Part shown: positions 35,482 to 44,151 of the stretch, in pieces
Layout of the letters: every line of letters starts with the position of its first letter
Position numbering within the stretch: the stretch's first letter is position 1
From: Ignavibacterium sp.
Lineage (GTDB): Bacteria; Bacteroidota; Ignavibacteria; Ignavibacteriales; Ignavibacteriaceae
Direction: 5' to 3'
Length of the DNA: 64,000 nucleotides
NCBI GenBank assembly: GCA_018335755.1
Contig: JAGXRK010000062.1
Span: 62,001 to 126,000 of the forward strand
The notes under the pieces: model-generated
What the model was told of the DNA's origin: nothing
The model's database searches: none
The model's input: the letters and a program-made list of their open reading frames with translations, nothing else
Position numbers and translations under genes: made by a program

Positions 35482-38106
35482 TTATACAAATTTGTACTTA
35501 AAGGAGCCGTCTTTTGCTTTAGTAACTGTAACCCTGGAGGGGCTCTTTCCTTCAGCCATAAATCCTAAGAGCTGTGAGGAAATTTCCGGTGCAAGTTTCC
35601 TGTCAATTATTGCATCAATATTTCTTGCGCCTGTTTCGGCACGGGTACAGTTATCAACTATATCATCAATTATTGCTTTATTAAATTCAACAACAAGATT
35701 CTGGTTTTGTAATAACCTCTTCTGAATTTTGCCAAGCTTTATTTCGACTATTGGTTTCATAGTTTCTTTACTTAACGGCAGGAATACTATCGGTTTAAGT
35801 CTTCCTAAAAATTCAGGACGGAAATACTGATTCATATATGGCCTCAATATTTCAAGAAGTTCATCAGGATCTGTAACGCCTTCATTATATTTTTCAAACA
35901 GAATTTCTGATGCAAGATTGGAAGTCATAAAAATTGTTGTATTTGTAAAGTCAATATTTCTTCTGTCAGCATCCTGAAGCATACCGCGATCGAATATTTG
36001 CATGAACAAATCCATTACAGCAGTATTTGCTTTTTCAATTTCATCAAGCAGAACAACGCAGTATGGTCTTCTTCGCACGGGTTCACTTAATGCACCGCCT
36101 TCACCGTAACCGACTAAACCGGGATCAGCGCCAATTAATCTTGAAGTGTTATGTTCACTCTGGTATTCAGTCATATTAAGTGTAACCATAAATCTCTCAT
36201 CACCGAATAAAACTTCAGCAACAGCACGTGCTAATTCAGTTTTGCCCACACCGCTCGGTCCAACGAGAAGAAATACACCGTTAGGACCTTCTTCTTTTTT
36301 AATTCCAACTTTTGCTCCTCTGATAACATCGGCTATTTGTTTGATAGCATGATCCTGTCCTACTACTCTTTTCTTTAAATCATCTTCAAGATGGAGAAGA
36401 GTTGTCATATCATCACGGGTCATATTGCCGACTTTAATTCCTGTCCAGGCTTCAATTACTTCGGCGACGGTATTTGATGTAACCTCTGCAAAAACCTGCG
36501 GATGTTCAGCTTGCAGGGAGGTTAATTCTTTTCGTACATTAATTATTTCAGCGTTGAGTTCGGGCTCATCCTTATTTTCACCATTGCTTTTGGCAGTTGA
36601 TTTCTTCATACGCAAATCCATTAGTTTACGGATCAGCTCGCTTTCTTTTGTCCATCTTACTTCGTTTGATTTAATCTCGGTTTCAAGCTTTGCTTTTTTA
36701 TCTTTTAATTCCTGCAAAACTTTTTGGTCTATTACAAGATCCATGTCAGAATCTTTTTGCTGTGTATTAATCGCCATATTTACTGAATTTAACTGGCTGA
36801 TAAGCAGTTCAAGTTTAGGCGGTTTGCTTGTAAGAGACATCTTAACACGTGTTGCAGCGGTATCAAGAAGATCGACTGCTTTATCCGGAAGCTGTCTTCC
36901 TGCAATATACCTTCTGGATAATTTTACAGCACCGTCAATTGCGCCGTCGGTAATGTGTATTCCGTGATAACCTTCATATTTAGTTTTTATACCCCTCAAC
37001 ATAACCTTGGCTTTTTCGTCATCTGGTTCACCAACGTGAATCGGCTGGAATCTTCTTTCCAGTGCAGCATCTTTTGCAAAATATTTATTGTATTCAAGAT
37101 AAGTTGTTGCAGCTATTGCTCTAAATGATCCTCTTGCAAGTGCCGGTTTTAACAGATTGGCTGCATCACCTCCACCAGCCGCAGCACCAGCCCCAATAAG
37201 TGTATGTGCTTCATCAATGAAAAGTATTGCAGGAAGCGGAGAATTGGTTACCTCTGTTATAATAGCCTTCAATCGTTTCTCAAATTCACCTCGCATTTTA
37301 GTTCCTGCCTGAAGTGAGCCCATATCGAGCGAATATATCTGGTTGTTCTTTAATATATCAGGAACTTCATCTGCTGCAATTTTTATTGCCAGTCCTTCAA
37401 CCAATGCGGTTTTACCGACACCCGGTTCTCCGAGCAGAATGGGATTTGATTTTTTTCTTCTACATAAAACTTCTATTACCTGTATAATCTCTTCATCTCT
37501 TCCGAGTATTGGGTCAATCCTTCCATCTTTTGCCTGCTTTACAAGATTTGTGGTGTATAGATCAAGCACTGTTCCATCTGCCGGAATTTCTTTTGCTTCT
37601 TCAGCGGATATCATTTCAGAGGCAACTGACGCATCTTCTACAGAACCTCTTACTATATTATAGAATTCTGTTCTGAGTTCTTCCTGCTTAATCGGGGAGA
37701 GAACATCCATAAGTCTGGAGCTGATCACCTGTTCAGAGGCAATAAACACTTCAAATAATGCTCCTGATCTGATCTTTGTTTCGTGATGGTGTACAGAGCT
37801 TGTAATCCAGGCTTGTTGCAATAGCTCGGTCAGCAGCGGTGATAGTTTTGGTTTACCTGAGTTACCTGTATCCATGCCATCAAGACTTCGGAGACATTTT
37901 GCCTGAACATCACCGGAATCAATTGCATAATGCTTTAAAATAAGTGGTACATCACCTTGACCGTCTTCAATCAAAGCGTTCAGTAAATGCTCCATTGTAA
38001 TTTCATAATGACCCCTGTTAATTCCCAGTCCAGTTGCGGTATCAAGATTGCGGACAAGGTAGTTATTTAACTTTAAAAGTAATGATTTCAAATCTTTACT
38101 TTGCAT
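35482..38106 (-). CDS. clpV: T6SS sheath-recycling ATPase ClpV (TssH)
   Basis: Clp/Hsp100 AAA+ unfoldase that disassembles the contracted TssBC sheath. The 874 residues contain an N-terminal helical domain (1-155), NBD1 with Walker A GEPGVGKT (226-233) and Walker B LFIDEAH, the coiled middle domain with charged helices (about 410-530), NBD2 with GPSGVGKTEL (about 615) and VVLLDEIEKA, and the C-terminal small domain with the arginine-finger region FRPEFLGR. It belongs to the ClpV group rather than ClpB by context and by the divergent N-terminal domain. Encoded between tssG and vgrG. Confidence 0.95.
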   Translation of the reverse strand: MQSKDLKSLLLKLNNYLVRNLDTATGLGINRGHYEITMEHLLNALIEDGQGDVPLILKHYAIDSGDVQAKCLRSLDGMDTGNSGKPKLSPLLTELLQQAWITSSVHHHETKIRSGALFEVFIASEQVISSRLMDVLSPIKQEELRTEFYNIVRGSVEDASVASEMISAEEAKEIPADGTVLDLYTTNLVKQAKDGRIDPILGRDEEIIQVIEVLCRRKKSNPILLGEPGVGKTALVEGLAIKIAADEVPDILKNNQIYSLDMGSLQAGTKMRGEFEKRLKAIITEVTNSPLPAILFIDEAHTLIGAGAAAGGGDAANLLKPALARGSFRAIAATTYLEYNKYFAKDAALERRFQPIHVGEPDDEKAKVMLRGIKTKYEGYHGIHITDGAIDGAVKLSRRYIAGRQLPDKAVDLLDTAATRVKMSLTSKPPKLELLISQLNSVNMAINTQQKDSDMDLVIDQKVLQELKDKKAKLETEIKSNEVRWTKESELIRKLMDLRMKKSTAKSNGENKDEPELNAEIINVRKELTSLQAEHPQVFAEVTSNTVAEVIEAWTGIKVGNMTRDDMTTLLHLEDDLKKRVVGQDHAIKQIADVIRGAKVGIKKEEGPNGVFLLVGPSGVGKTELARAVAEVLFGDERFMVTLNMTEYQSEHNTSRLIGADPGLVGYGEGGALSEPVRRRPYCVVLLDEIEKANTAVMDLFMQIFDRGMLQDADRRNIDFTNTTIFMTSNLASEILFEKYNEGVTDPDELLEILRPYMNQYFRPEFLGRLKPIVFLPLSKETMKPIVEIKLGKIQKRLLQNQNLVVEFNKAIIDDIVDNCTRAETGARNIDAIIDRKLAPEISSQLLGFMAEGKSPSRVTVTKAKDGSFKYKFV

Positions 38107-38182
38107 TTATTTCTCCTGCATAGGTTTGAATTAATATTTAATTTTATTAGTGCAGCTTATTAAATATCTCTAAGGAAAGTAA

Positions 38183-39202
38183 TTAATTAACTCCAGCATA
38201 TTCTTCGTTGTGGATGTAAACGTTAAAATCTTCAACTGATGGTTTACCAAGCCAGAAAGTTGTACCTAATTTTAACTTGTCATTATCCCATGAAACAGAT
38301 TCAATTGTATCTGCTTTAATTTTAAAGTTTACATCATATTCTAATCCATCGTTAAGATAAAGTTTCATTAGCTCATTCAACTTATTTGCGTTTAAAGAAC
38401 CAGGTAAAAAATTCAGGTACTCTTCGAAATTAACCGGCCCTATCTCAATGCATATTCTGCTCATATAATCGATTGTTGACTCGCCGATAAAGCTGTTTTT
38501 ACCAAGACTGAAATCATTGCTGCCAAGAGGAGGGACATCAACAAGATCAACCCAGTGAGGGACAAACTCTTTTATCCTTATCTGAAAGTCAGGAAACAAA
38601 TGTGAAAGAAGTACTCTTAAACCTTCCTTACTTCTGACACGCTGGCTGAATACACCAGCATATTTTAATAATGTAAAATCCGAAATTGCAGAGGATGAAG
38701 GTTTTGTAAAAATACCTCTTCCTATGAATGAATTTATTCGTTCTGATATTTTATTGTTCGGATCACCGTTAAGGTGAAGATAAAAACGATATTTTTTCCA
38801 GGAATGATAGTAAAGCCAGTAGAACCTGTTATTAAAAATATCAAGAAAATTCTGAAGCGGGATGTTGCCTTCACCGAGTATTTTTTCCTGGAATGCAATC
38901 TGTTCATGATAACAGCGCGGAAGAGGTGAATTGATTCCGTACAAACCAAGAAAATTCAGGACGAATTTAATTTCTCCTTCTTCAAATTCCACAGATCTGA
39001 TATCACGTGGCGGATAAACGTAATACTGGTAAGGTCTGAATTTTAATCCAAGTTGATCAAAAAGGTAATCCTTTCTTTTAGGATTATCTTTTTTAGTAAT
39101 GATTTCGCTTAACCAGACCGCTTGCCAAACGTGGTATTCGGGTCCGCGTTTAACAATATCTTCTACTATATCGGAAGTATTTCGCCGACTGACGGATTCC
39201 AT
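38183..39202 (-). CDS. tssG: T6SS baseplate protein TssG
   Basis: Baseplate wedge component (ImpH/VasB family), 339 residues. The family start is seen in motifs such as VEFEEGEIKFVLNFLGLYGINSPLPRCYHEQI (a stretch near residues 70-100), GDPNNKISERINSFIG and the late LGSNDFSLGKNSFIG. It pairs with two copies of TssF in each wedge. Its ATG lies inside the end of tssF, with a 37-base overlap, so the ratio to TssF is probably set by coupled translation. Length is normal for the family. Confidence 0.93.
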   Translation of the reverse strand: MESVSRRNTSDIVEDIVKRGPEYHVWQAVWLSEIITKKDNPKRKDYLFDQLGLKFRPYQYYVYPPRDIRSVEFEEGEIKFVLNFLGLYGINSPLPRCYHEQIAFQEKILGEGNIPLQNFLDIFNNRFYWLYYHSWKKYRFYLHLNGDPNNKISERINSFIGRGIFTKPSSSAISDFTLLKYAGVFSQRVRSKEGLRVLLSHLFPDFQIRIKEFVPHWVDLVDVPPLGSNDFSLGKNSFIGESTIDYMSRICIEIGPVNFEEYLNFLPGSLNANKLNELMKLYLNDGLEYDVNFKIKADTIESVSWDNDKLKLGTTFWLGKPSVEDFNVYIHNEEYAGVN

Positions 39203-41022
39203 GTGTAGCTTTTACTTGTTCCTGATTCGGTTATTTTTAAGAAAACATAAGAGTTAAGTGTTACATAATGTGAGAGAAATTTATTCAGCACCATACCGAA
39301 TAAATTAATTTCACCTTCGCCGTTCTCAAATTCTTTTGAATCAACTTCTATGTGAAATTCAATTCCTCTAATAAGACTTTGATTCATTACCTTCGTAATC
39401 AGTTTAGGTTTGTGAATTTTCTTAATGCTATCAATCCTTTTCTTATTAGGATGATTGTGAGCTTTTGCCCAGTTATAAAGATTAAGAATACTCTTAAATG
39501 TATTTGCATCTGCCAGGGTTGAAAAACTTACTGACAGGTGGGCAATAAGCGACCAGAGATAATTTTGTTTTTCAGGGCAATCGAGTATCTCTGTTGGTAC
39601 GGTTATGTTTGATGCTTCCACACCGGGCGGAAAATCAAGAGGCTCTTTTATTGAACCAACTTCAAGATATGCAGATGGTAGAAAGCCGTTAGACAGAGTT
39701 GCTTCTATACTAAGAGTTTCTCTGGGAAATAATTCTTCTTCCATACTTGGACCGAATAACCTTATAAAAGTTTCTGCCATATCGCTCTGCAAGGTTCTGC
39801 GAAAAACAGAAAAAAATCTTTTAAAGTTGTATTCCGGATTGCTGGTATCAAGAATATCGTGAGCAGTGATAGGTATATACTTATACTGCTCAACTCTGTT
39901 TTCACTAATTCCGCTTACTTTATCAACTGAATAAATTTCCCTGCTTTTTCTTCTATAAAGATCAGGAACGATATAATACTCAGGAAGTCTCTGATTTACC
40001 GGCACTTCTTCAGTAGATCTTGAGAATAAATTTACGATAGGCGCACAGTTTAGCATTATGTTATGCTTCTCCGGCAGCTTTTCACGAGGCATCTTTCTGT
40101 CAAACTCTAGTTTAATCTCTATCTGAGACGACTCACCTGCTGCCTGAAACTTATTAAGTCCCAGTATGTCTATAAAAAAGAATTTTTCCGGGAATGCAAA
40201 ATATTCCTGGAGAAGTCTGAATCCGCTGAATGATTGTTTAGAGTAAGGAAGCAAAGAATAGTCATCACCCCGGTATTCAGTAACTGTAGAAAGTTCAGGT
40301 ACGGATACTTTAAATTCTTCAATTTTCTTAAAAGGAGATTTATCATTGACTACTTCTCTTACAAAAACTGAGGATAAATAATTAGTTAGAAAGAGAAGAA
40401 GGTTATATTTAACAGATGCTGAACCATAAAGATATAAACGCAATGAATCCATTTTTAAACTGTTATAATCAACATTTCTATCAAGTTGAAGTTTAAGTGT
40501 AAGTGCTGTTTTAGCGTATGCAGTTTCTTCAGTCATCACGTCTGTTAGTTTGATTGGTCTTACTGAAACATCCTGTGTGGTTCTGAAGATAAATTCTGTT
40601 GGTTCTTCTTTTTCAGTTAGCCGTGCTCCGCCTCCCGAACCCGATTGTACTTTAAATTTAACTTTATATTTACCGGTTTGTGTTTGAATTTCACTTCCCC
40701 TTTTTATTATAACCGGCTCTGTTAAAGCACCGGATTTAATATTAACCTGAAGAATAGAGCAGGAAGGAAATGTTTTAAGAAGATTAGGAAAGAGTATTTC
40801 AAGAATACCCCCGGCTATCTCCGGAAATTCATCATCAAGTCGTTCGTGAATTCTTCCGGCAAGGAAAGCAAAACCCTCATACAACCTTTCAACAAAAGGG
40901 TCTTTGCGTTCCCTTTCAGACATATGAAGTCGTGAACCAAGGGTTGGATGTTTTTTACTAAACTCCTCTCCAGCGGTTTGAAGAAAATTGTACTCTCTTT
41001 CGAAGTATTTATCCGTACTCAT
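39166..41022 (-). CDS. tssF: T6SS baseplate protein TssF
   Basis: Baseplate wedge component (ImpG/VasA family), 618 residues, normal length. Recognised from the N-terminal YFEREYNFLQTAGEEFSKKHP and DPFVERLYEGFAFLAGRIHERLDDEFPE motif (residues about 5-70), LQVNIKSG and the C-terminal region with GIEFHIEVD. The start overlaps the tssE stop by 4 bases. It forms the wedge with TssG and TssE and, with TssK, docks on the membrane complex. Confidence 0.95.
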   Translation of the reverse strand: MSTDKYFEREYNFLQTAGEEFSKKHPTLGSRLHMSERERKDPFVERLYEGFAFLAGRIHERLDDEFPEIAGGILEILFPNLLKTFPSCSILQVNIKSGALTEPVIIKRGSEIQTQTGKYKVKFKVQSGSGGGARLTEKEEPTEFIFRTTQDVSVRPIKLTDVMTEETAYAKTALTLKLQLDRNVDYNSLKMDSLRLYLYGSASVKYNLLLFLTNYLSSVFVREVVNDKSPFKKIEEFKVSVPELSTVTEYRGDDYSLLPYSKQSFSGFRLLQEYFAFPEKFFFIDILGLNKFQAAGESSQIEIKLEFDRKMPREKLPEKHNIMLNCAPIVNLFSRSTEEVPVNQRLPEYYIVPDLYRRKSREIYSVDKVSGISENRVEQYKYIPITAHDILDTSNPEYNFKRFFSVFRRTLQSDMAETFIRLFGPSMEEELFPRETLSIEATLSNGFLPSAYLEVGSIKEPLDFPPGVEASNITVPTEILDCPEKQNYLWSLIAHLSVSFSTLADANTFKSILNLYNWAKAHNHPNKKRIDSIKKIHKPKLITKVMNQSLIRGIEFHIEVDSKEFENGEGEINLFGMVLNKFLSHYVTLNSYVFLKITESGTSKSYTWNPSVGEILPI

Positions 41023-41471
41023 TGAGAATCCTTATCAAGTATTACTTTCGTCCAGCCTGTTGTAGAAAACTCTGTCAACAATATTTCGGTATTAGGGCTA
41101 TCTTTAACTTTAACAATTATTTTTAATGAAGCTCTTAATGTTTTTTGATCGAATTCTGATGTTTCCATTATTACTTCTTTGATTCGCGGTTCATATTTAA
41201 GTATTACCTGTTTAAGTTCCTGTTTTAAGGATTCTATTGGATTTTCAGAGCGGATATAAATCTGAAGGATATCTGATACTCCAAAATCCGGCATATGTTG
41301 AACAGATCCTCGTCGCGTGGTAAGGATCATCCGAAGGTTTTCAACAATGCTGAGACTCAACTTTTGGTCTTCAGTTAGCCTGTCAAATTGCTGTGGACCA
41401 ATTTCATCCGGATTAACAACTTCCGAAACAAATTGGCCTAATAGTTCGTTATAAAGACTTAGGTTTTTCAA
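41019..41471 (-). CDS. tssE: T6SS gp25-like baseplate protein TssE
   Basis: 150-residue gpW/gp25 lysozyme-like domain protein that nucleates sheath assembly in the baseplate (no lysozyme activity in the family). Motifs LSIVENLRMILTTRRGSVQHMPDFG (about 35-65) are diagnostic. I keep the TTG start at 41469-41471 since no ATG occurs in frame nearby and the length is right for the family. It follows the terminator-like hairpin behind hcp, so it is read only by transcripts that pass it, and overlaps tssF by ATGA-type 4 bases. Confidence 0.9.
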   Translation of the reverse strand: MKNLSLYNELLGQFVSEVVNPDEIGPQQFDRLTEDQKLSLSIVENLRMILTTRRGSVQHMPDFGVSDILQIYIRSENPIESLKQELKQVILKYEPRIKEVIMETSEFDQKTLRASLKIIVKVKDSPNTEILLTEFSTTGWTKVILDKDSQ

Positions 41472-41499
41472 TAAAACAGTTAAGACAAATTTGAGAATT

Positions 41500-41560
41500 A
41501 AAAAAGAGGGTGGATTATTAATTCAAACTTTGTGAAGTTTGATAAAAAACGATCCACCCC
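41500..41560 (-). terminator. Hairpin after hcp (partial terminator)
   Basis: Inverted repeat GGGTGGAT (41508-41515) / ATCCACCC (41552-41559) with an inner AAACTT/AAGTTT stem. On the minus strand it follows the hcp stop by 27 bases and is followed by CTCTTTTTTAATT, a T-rich tail. It should reduce read-through into tssE and boost Hcp relative to the baseplate genes. Confidence 0.75.
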
Positions 41561-41586
41561 GAAGGAAAGCTGAGTACTAAAAATAA

Positions 41587-42072
41587 TTATACAACCCTGA
41601 ATGAAAAGAAACCAGAATCCTCGAACATAGTACTTGCTTTAACATGTTCCCATTCTGCTGTTTCTGCAACAAGATGTACTTTTTCCAGATGGGCTACATT
41701 TAGCTTTGGATTATCGTAAGAGGGCGGCATGAAGTTCTCAACCGCTACCAATCTGGCATTAGTCATTGTATACTTAAAGTATACTGTTTCCTTTCCTGTA
41801 GCTTCTGCAATTTCATATAAGGAAATAACTACAGATTTAAATACCTGACCTTGCGCACAATACTGAAACATGAAAGGAGTAAGTTTATCTATTTCCTTTA
41901 GAACCATAAATGGTTCGTAAGTTCTGCTGCCGGTAACCTGACCTGTGGATCTTTCAAATGGTAGTTTAATCGATTGACTAAATTCCAGAACCGTACTGGA
42001 ACCATTTGGACGTGGACCTTCGAGATCGTTTCCCTCAGCATCCTTGAACAATATTTCGCCTTTTACAGCCAT
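41587..42072 (-). CDS. hcp: T6SS inner tube protein Hcp (TssD)
   Basis: 161-residue tube subunit that stacks as hexamers inside the TssBC sheath and is secreted. Recognised from the beta-barrel motifs (EILFKDAEGNDLEG, ITLPFERS-like TGSRTYEP, and the late HLEKVHLVAETAEWEHV). It has the best ribosome site of the locus and a downstream hairpin terminator, both consistent with very high synthesis. Preceded by tssC (58 bp) and followed by tssE. It may also carry small effectors. Confidence 0.93.
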   Translation of the reverse strand: MAVKGEILFKDAEGNDLEGPRPNGSSTVLEFSQSIKLPFERSTGQVTGSRTYEPFMVLKEIDKLTPFMFQYCAQGQVFKSVVISLYEIAEATGKETVYFKYTMTNARLVAVENFMPPSYDNPKLNVAHLEKVHLVAETAEWEHVKASTMFEDSGFFSFRVV

Positions 42073-42078
42073 TTTTTA

Positions 42079-42084
42079 CCTCCT
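42079..42084 (-). promoter_or_regulatory. Strong ribosome binding site of hcp
   Basis: AGGAGG (complement of 42079-42084) sits 6 bases before the hcp ATG at 42070-42072. This full consensus is better than most neighbouring genes have and fits high Hcp demand. Confidence 0.8.
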
Positions 42085-42130
42085 GGGTAATTTGTTGATA
42101 GATTAGTTAGTTATTTGTTTTTATTGATCA

Positions 42131-43597
42131 CTAAGCTTCTTCACCTGAATGGTATGCGGTTAATCTAAGGTTAACATCCATACCTGTTATTGCTACGTGC
42201 GGTCTGAATTCGCAACTGATCTGGAAAAATCCGGGTCTTTCTTTCAATTCAGTTACGTCCAGCTTATAAGAACGTAATGGTTTTTCAGCAACAATTTTTT
42301 CAGCTGGATTGGGCATATCAACAACAAGTGTATCTAGCCAGCTTGACATATCCTTTTTGATATCGCCTGCGCCTGCATTTTTTCCTACGAAAACAAGCTG
42401 ACGGTATTTCAGATAGTGTGCAATTCTTGTTACTAACATTGTATATTGAAGACGAGCACCAACTGATGCGTTCGCAGAGGCAGCCGGGTCGTTCTTAATT
42501 TGAACTGGTCTGTTAGCCGATGGTGTTTCAAAGAAGCAGGCATAGTCTGTTCTGTCCCAGTGTGCTAATGGAATAAATCCAAGATCACAAAGTTCTGCAT
42601 CTTTTGCCTGACCAACAGAAGCTTCAACCGGAACTTTTAGTTTCTTCTGTCCGTGTTCTTCATAAGTTGGAACAGGAAGATTTTCAACTTTACCACCTGA
42701 CTCAACACCAACTATTTTAACGCTCCATCCCCACTTCTCAAAGCTTTTAACCATATTAGACGCTAATGCGTAAGATGCGTGACACCAAAGACTGTTGTCC
42801 TGCCCTGCTCGCATTACATTCTCAGAATAGTTAAAGTTTTTTGTGGGTTCTGATTCTGCATTATAAGGTAACCGTCCGAGAAATCTTGGTAAAGCTAAAC
42901 CAATGTACTTTGAACGATCATCATCACGGAAAGCTCTCCAAGAAGCATATTGCGCTCCTTCCTTCAATTGTTCAGGAAGAAACCGGTTATTCATTACATC
43001 ATTCATACTGTTCTCACCAAAAAACTTATGGCTTGCATTGCCAATAAATGGAATTTGGGCTGACTCTGAAAGAACAGAGAGATGTTGAAGTAATGATATG
43101 TCCTGTGGTGAATTACTTACAGCAAAGTCTGCAAGAATTGCAGTGTAAGAATGTCCTCCAACTTTATCATAAGCACCCCAGTAAATATGATGCCATAATC
43201 CTGAGTCTTTTTCATATCCTTCACCAAGAGCAGCATCGTTAAGATCATCGTACAATTCTTCTTTAGAAGTATCGAGCAATTCAAACTTAACGGGTTTGCT
43301 GAATTCAGTATTCTGTACCAGAAATAAAAGACCTCGCCACGTAGATTCGAGTTCCTGAAAATCCTGGTTATGTAAAATTTCATCCATCTGGGCGCTGAGC
43401 ACTGTATCCAGATCAGCTATATAAGAGTCTACAAGTGCACCGGTTATTTTAAATACTTCTGACTCTTTACCAACTTTACCGATGAATTCAGCTACTGCTG
43501 ATTTCTTGGAGTCGTCCAGCATGGAGATTAGCTTATCAACAGAAGTCTGTTGAGTTTCCTGTCCTTGTTCTGTTGATCCTGATTTTTCTGTAGCCAT
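42131..43597 (-). CDS. tssC: T6SS sheath large subunit TssC
   Basis: Contractile sheath protein (VipB/ImpD), 488 residues. Diagnostic parts: IADLDTVLSAQMDEILHNQDFQELESTWRGL (about 57-95), LLQHLSVLSESAQIPFIGNAS, RFLGRLPY and the C-terminal FQISCEFRPHVAITGMDVNLRL. It polymerises with TssB around the Hcp tube. A GGAGG-like site precedes the ATG; 57 bases separate it from tssB. Complete and typical. Confidence 0.96.
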   Translation of the reverse strand: MATEKSGSTEQGQETQQTSVDKLISMLDDSKKSAVAEFIGKVGKESEVFKITGALVDSYIADLDTVLSAQMDEILHNQDFQELESTWRGLLFLVQNTEFSKPVKFELLDTSKEELYDDLNDAALGEGYEKDSGLWHHIYWGAYDKVGGHSYTAILADFAVSNSPQDISLLQHLSVLSESAQIPFIGNASHKFFGENSMNDVMNNRFLPEQLKEGAQYASWRAFRDDDRSKYIGLALPRFLGRLPYNAESEPTKNFNYSENVMRAGQDNSLWCHASYALASNMVKSFEKWGWSVKIVGVESGGKVENLPVPTYEEHGQKKLKVPVEASVGQAKDAELCDLGFIPLAHWDRTDYACFFETPSANRPVQIKNDPAASANASVGARLQYTMLVTRIAHYLKYRQLVFVGKNAGAGDIKKDMSSWLDTLVVDMPNPAEKIVAEKPLRSYKLDVTELKERPGFFQISCEFRPHVAITGMDVNLRLTAYHSGEEA

Positions 43598-43654
43598 TTA
43601 ATTAAACCTCCGTCTAACTATTTTTTATTAAAAAATTTATTCATTTAAAGATTA

Positions 43655-44149
43655 TTACTTTGTGGTTCCAAGTTTATTAATAAGATCATCAATACTTGCA
43701 CCGCCATCTTTAAGTACTCCCTCAAGAGCTTTCTTCAAATTAGCATCTTTAAGAACTGCAAGCTTGAGTTCTTTAAGTCTTTCCCTTGCCTCAAGTAATT
43801 TCTGCAGAGGCTCAACTTTCTTAACAATCTCATCCGGATGAAAATCTTTGATATCCTGGAAATCGAGGTTAACTTCCATTTTGGCTTCCGGATCATCCGA
43901 AACTCTGTTGGCAACAGTAAGCTTTAATTTTGGATTTATATCCTTCAGAATTCTCTTATAGTCGCCTTTATTGCCTATTGTACGAAGCCTCCTGTCCTTT
44001 AACGGAGGTTGACTTCCCGGTTCACTCTTGCTAAAGTTACCGGGGATAAGCATCCTATAGTCGAGTTCAACGCTTTCCTTCGCATCAGTGCTTGGGAGTA
44101 TAGCAACCTTGACTCGCTGGGCTATGGTAGGTTTCACTGGTTTTGCCAT
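43655..44149 (-). CDS. tssB: T6SS sheath small subunit TssB
   Basis: Sheath subunit (VipA/ImpC-small), 164 residues from the chosen ATG at 44147-44149. An earlier GTG (44153-44155) overlaps the tssA stop, but the AAGGAG site is about 9 bases from the ATG and only 3-4 from the GTG, so I prefer the ATG. Motifs VKVAILPSTDAKESVELDYRMLIPGNF-like region (first 35 residues), PPLKDRRLRTI and VNLDFQDIKDFHPDEI are typical. TssB binds TssC and presents the helix that ClpV recognises after contraction. Confidence 0.95.
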   Translation of the reverse strand: MAKPVKPTIAQRVKVAILPSTDAKESVELDYRMLIPGNFSKSEPGSQPPLKDRRLRTIGNKGDYKRILKDINPKLKLTVANRVSDDPEAKMEVNLDFQDIKDFHPDEIVKKVEPLQKLLEARERLKELKLAVLKDANLKKALEGVLKDGGASIDDLINKLGTTK

Positions 44150-44151
44150 TT

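Noticed and set aside
36425-36967. 180-codon open frame on the plus strand opposite clpV
   Set aside because: Antisense shadow of the coiled middle domain of ClpV, Ser/Leu-rich and without known features.
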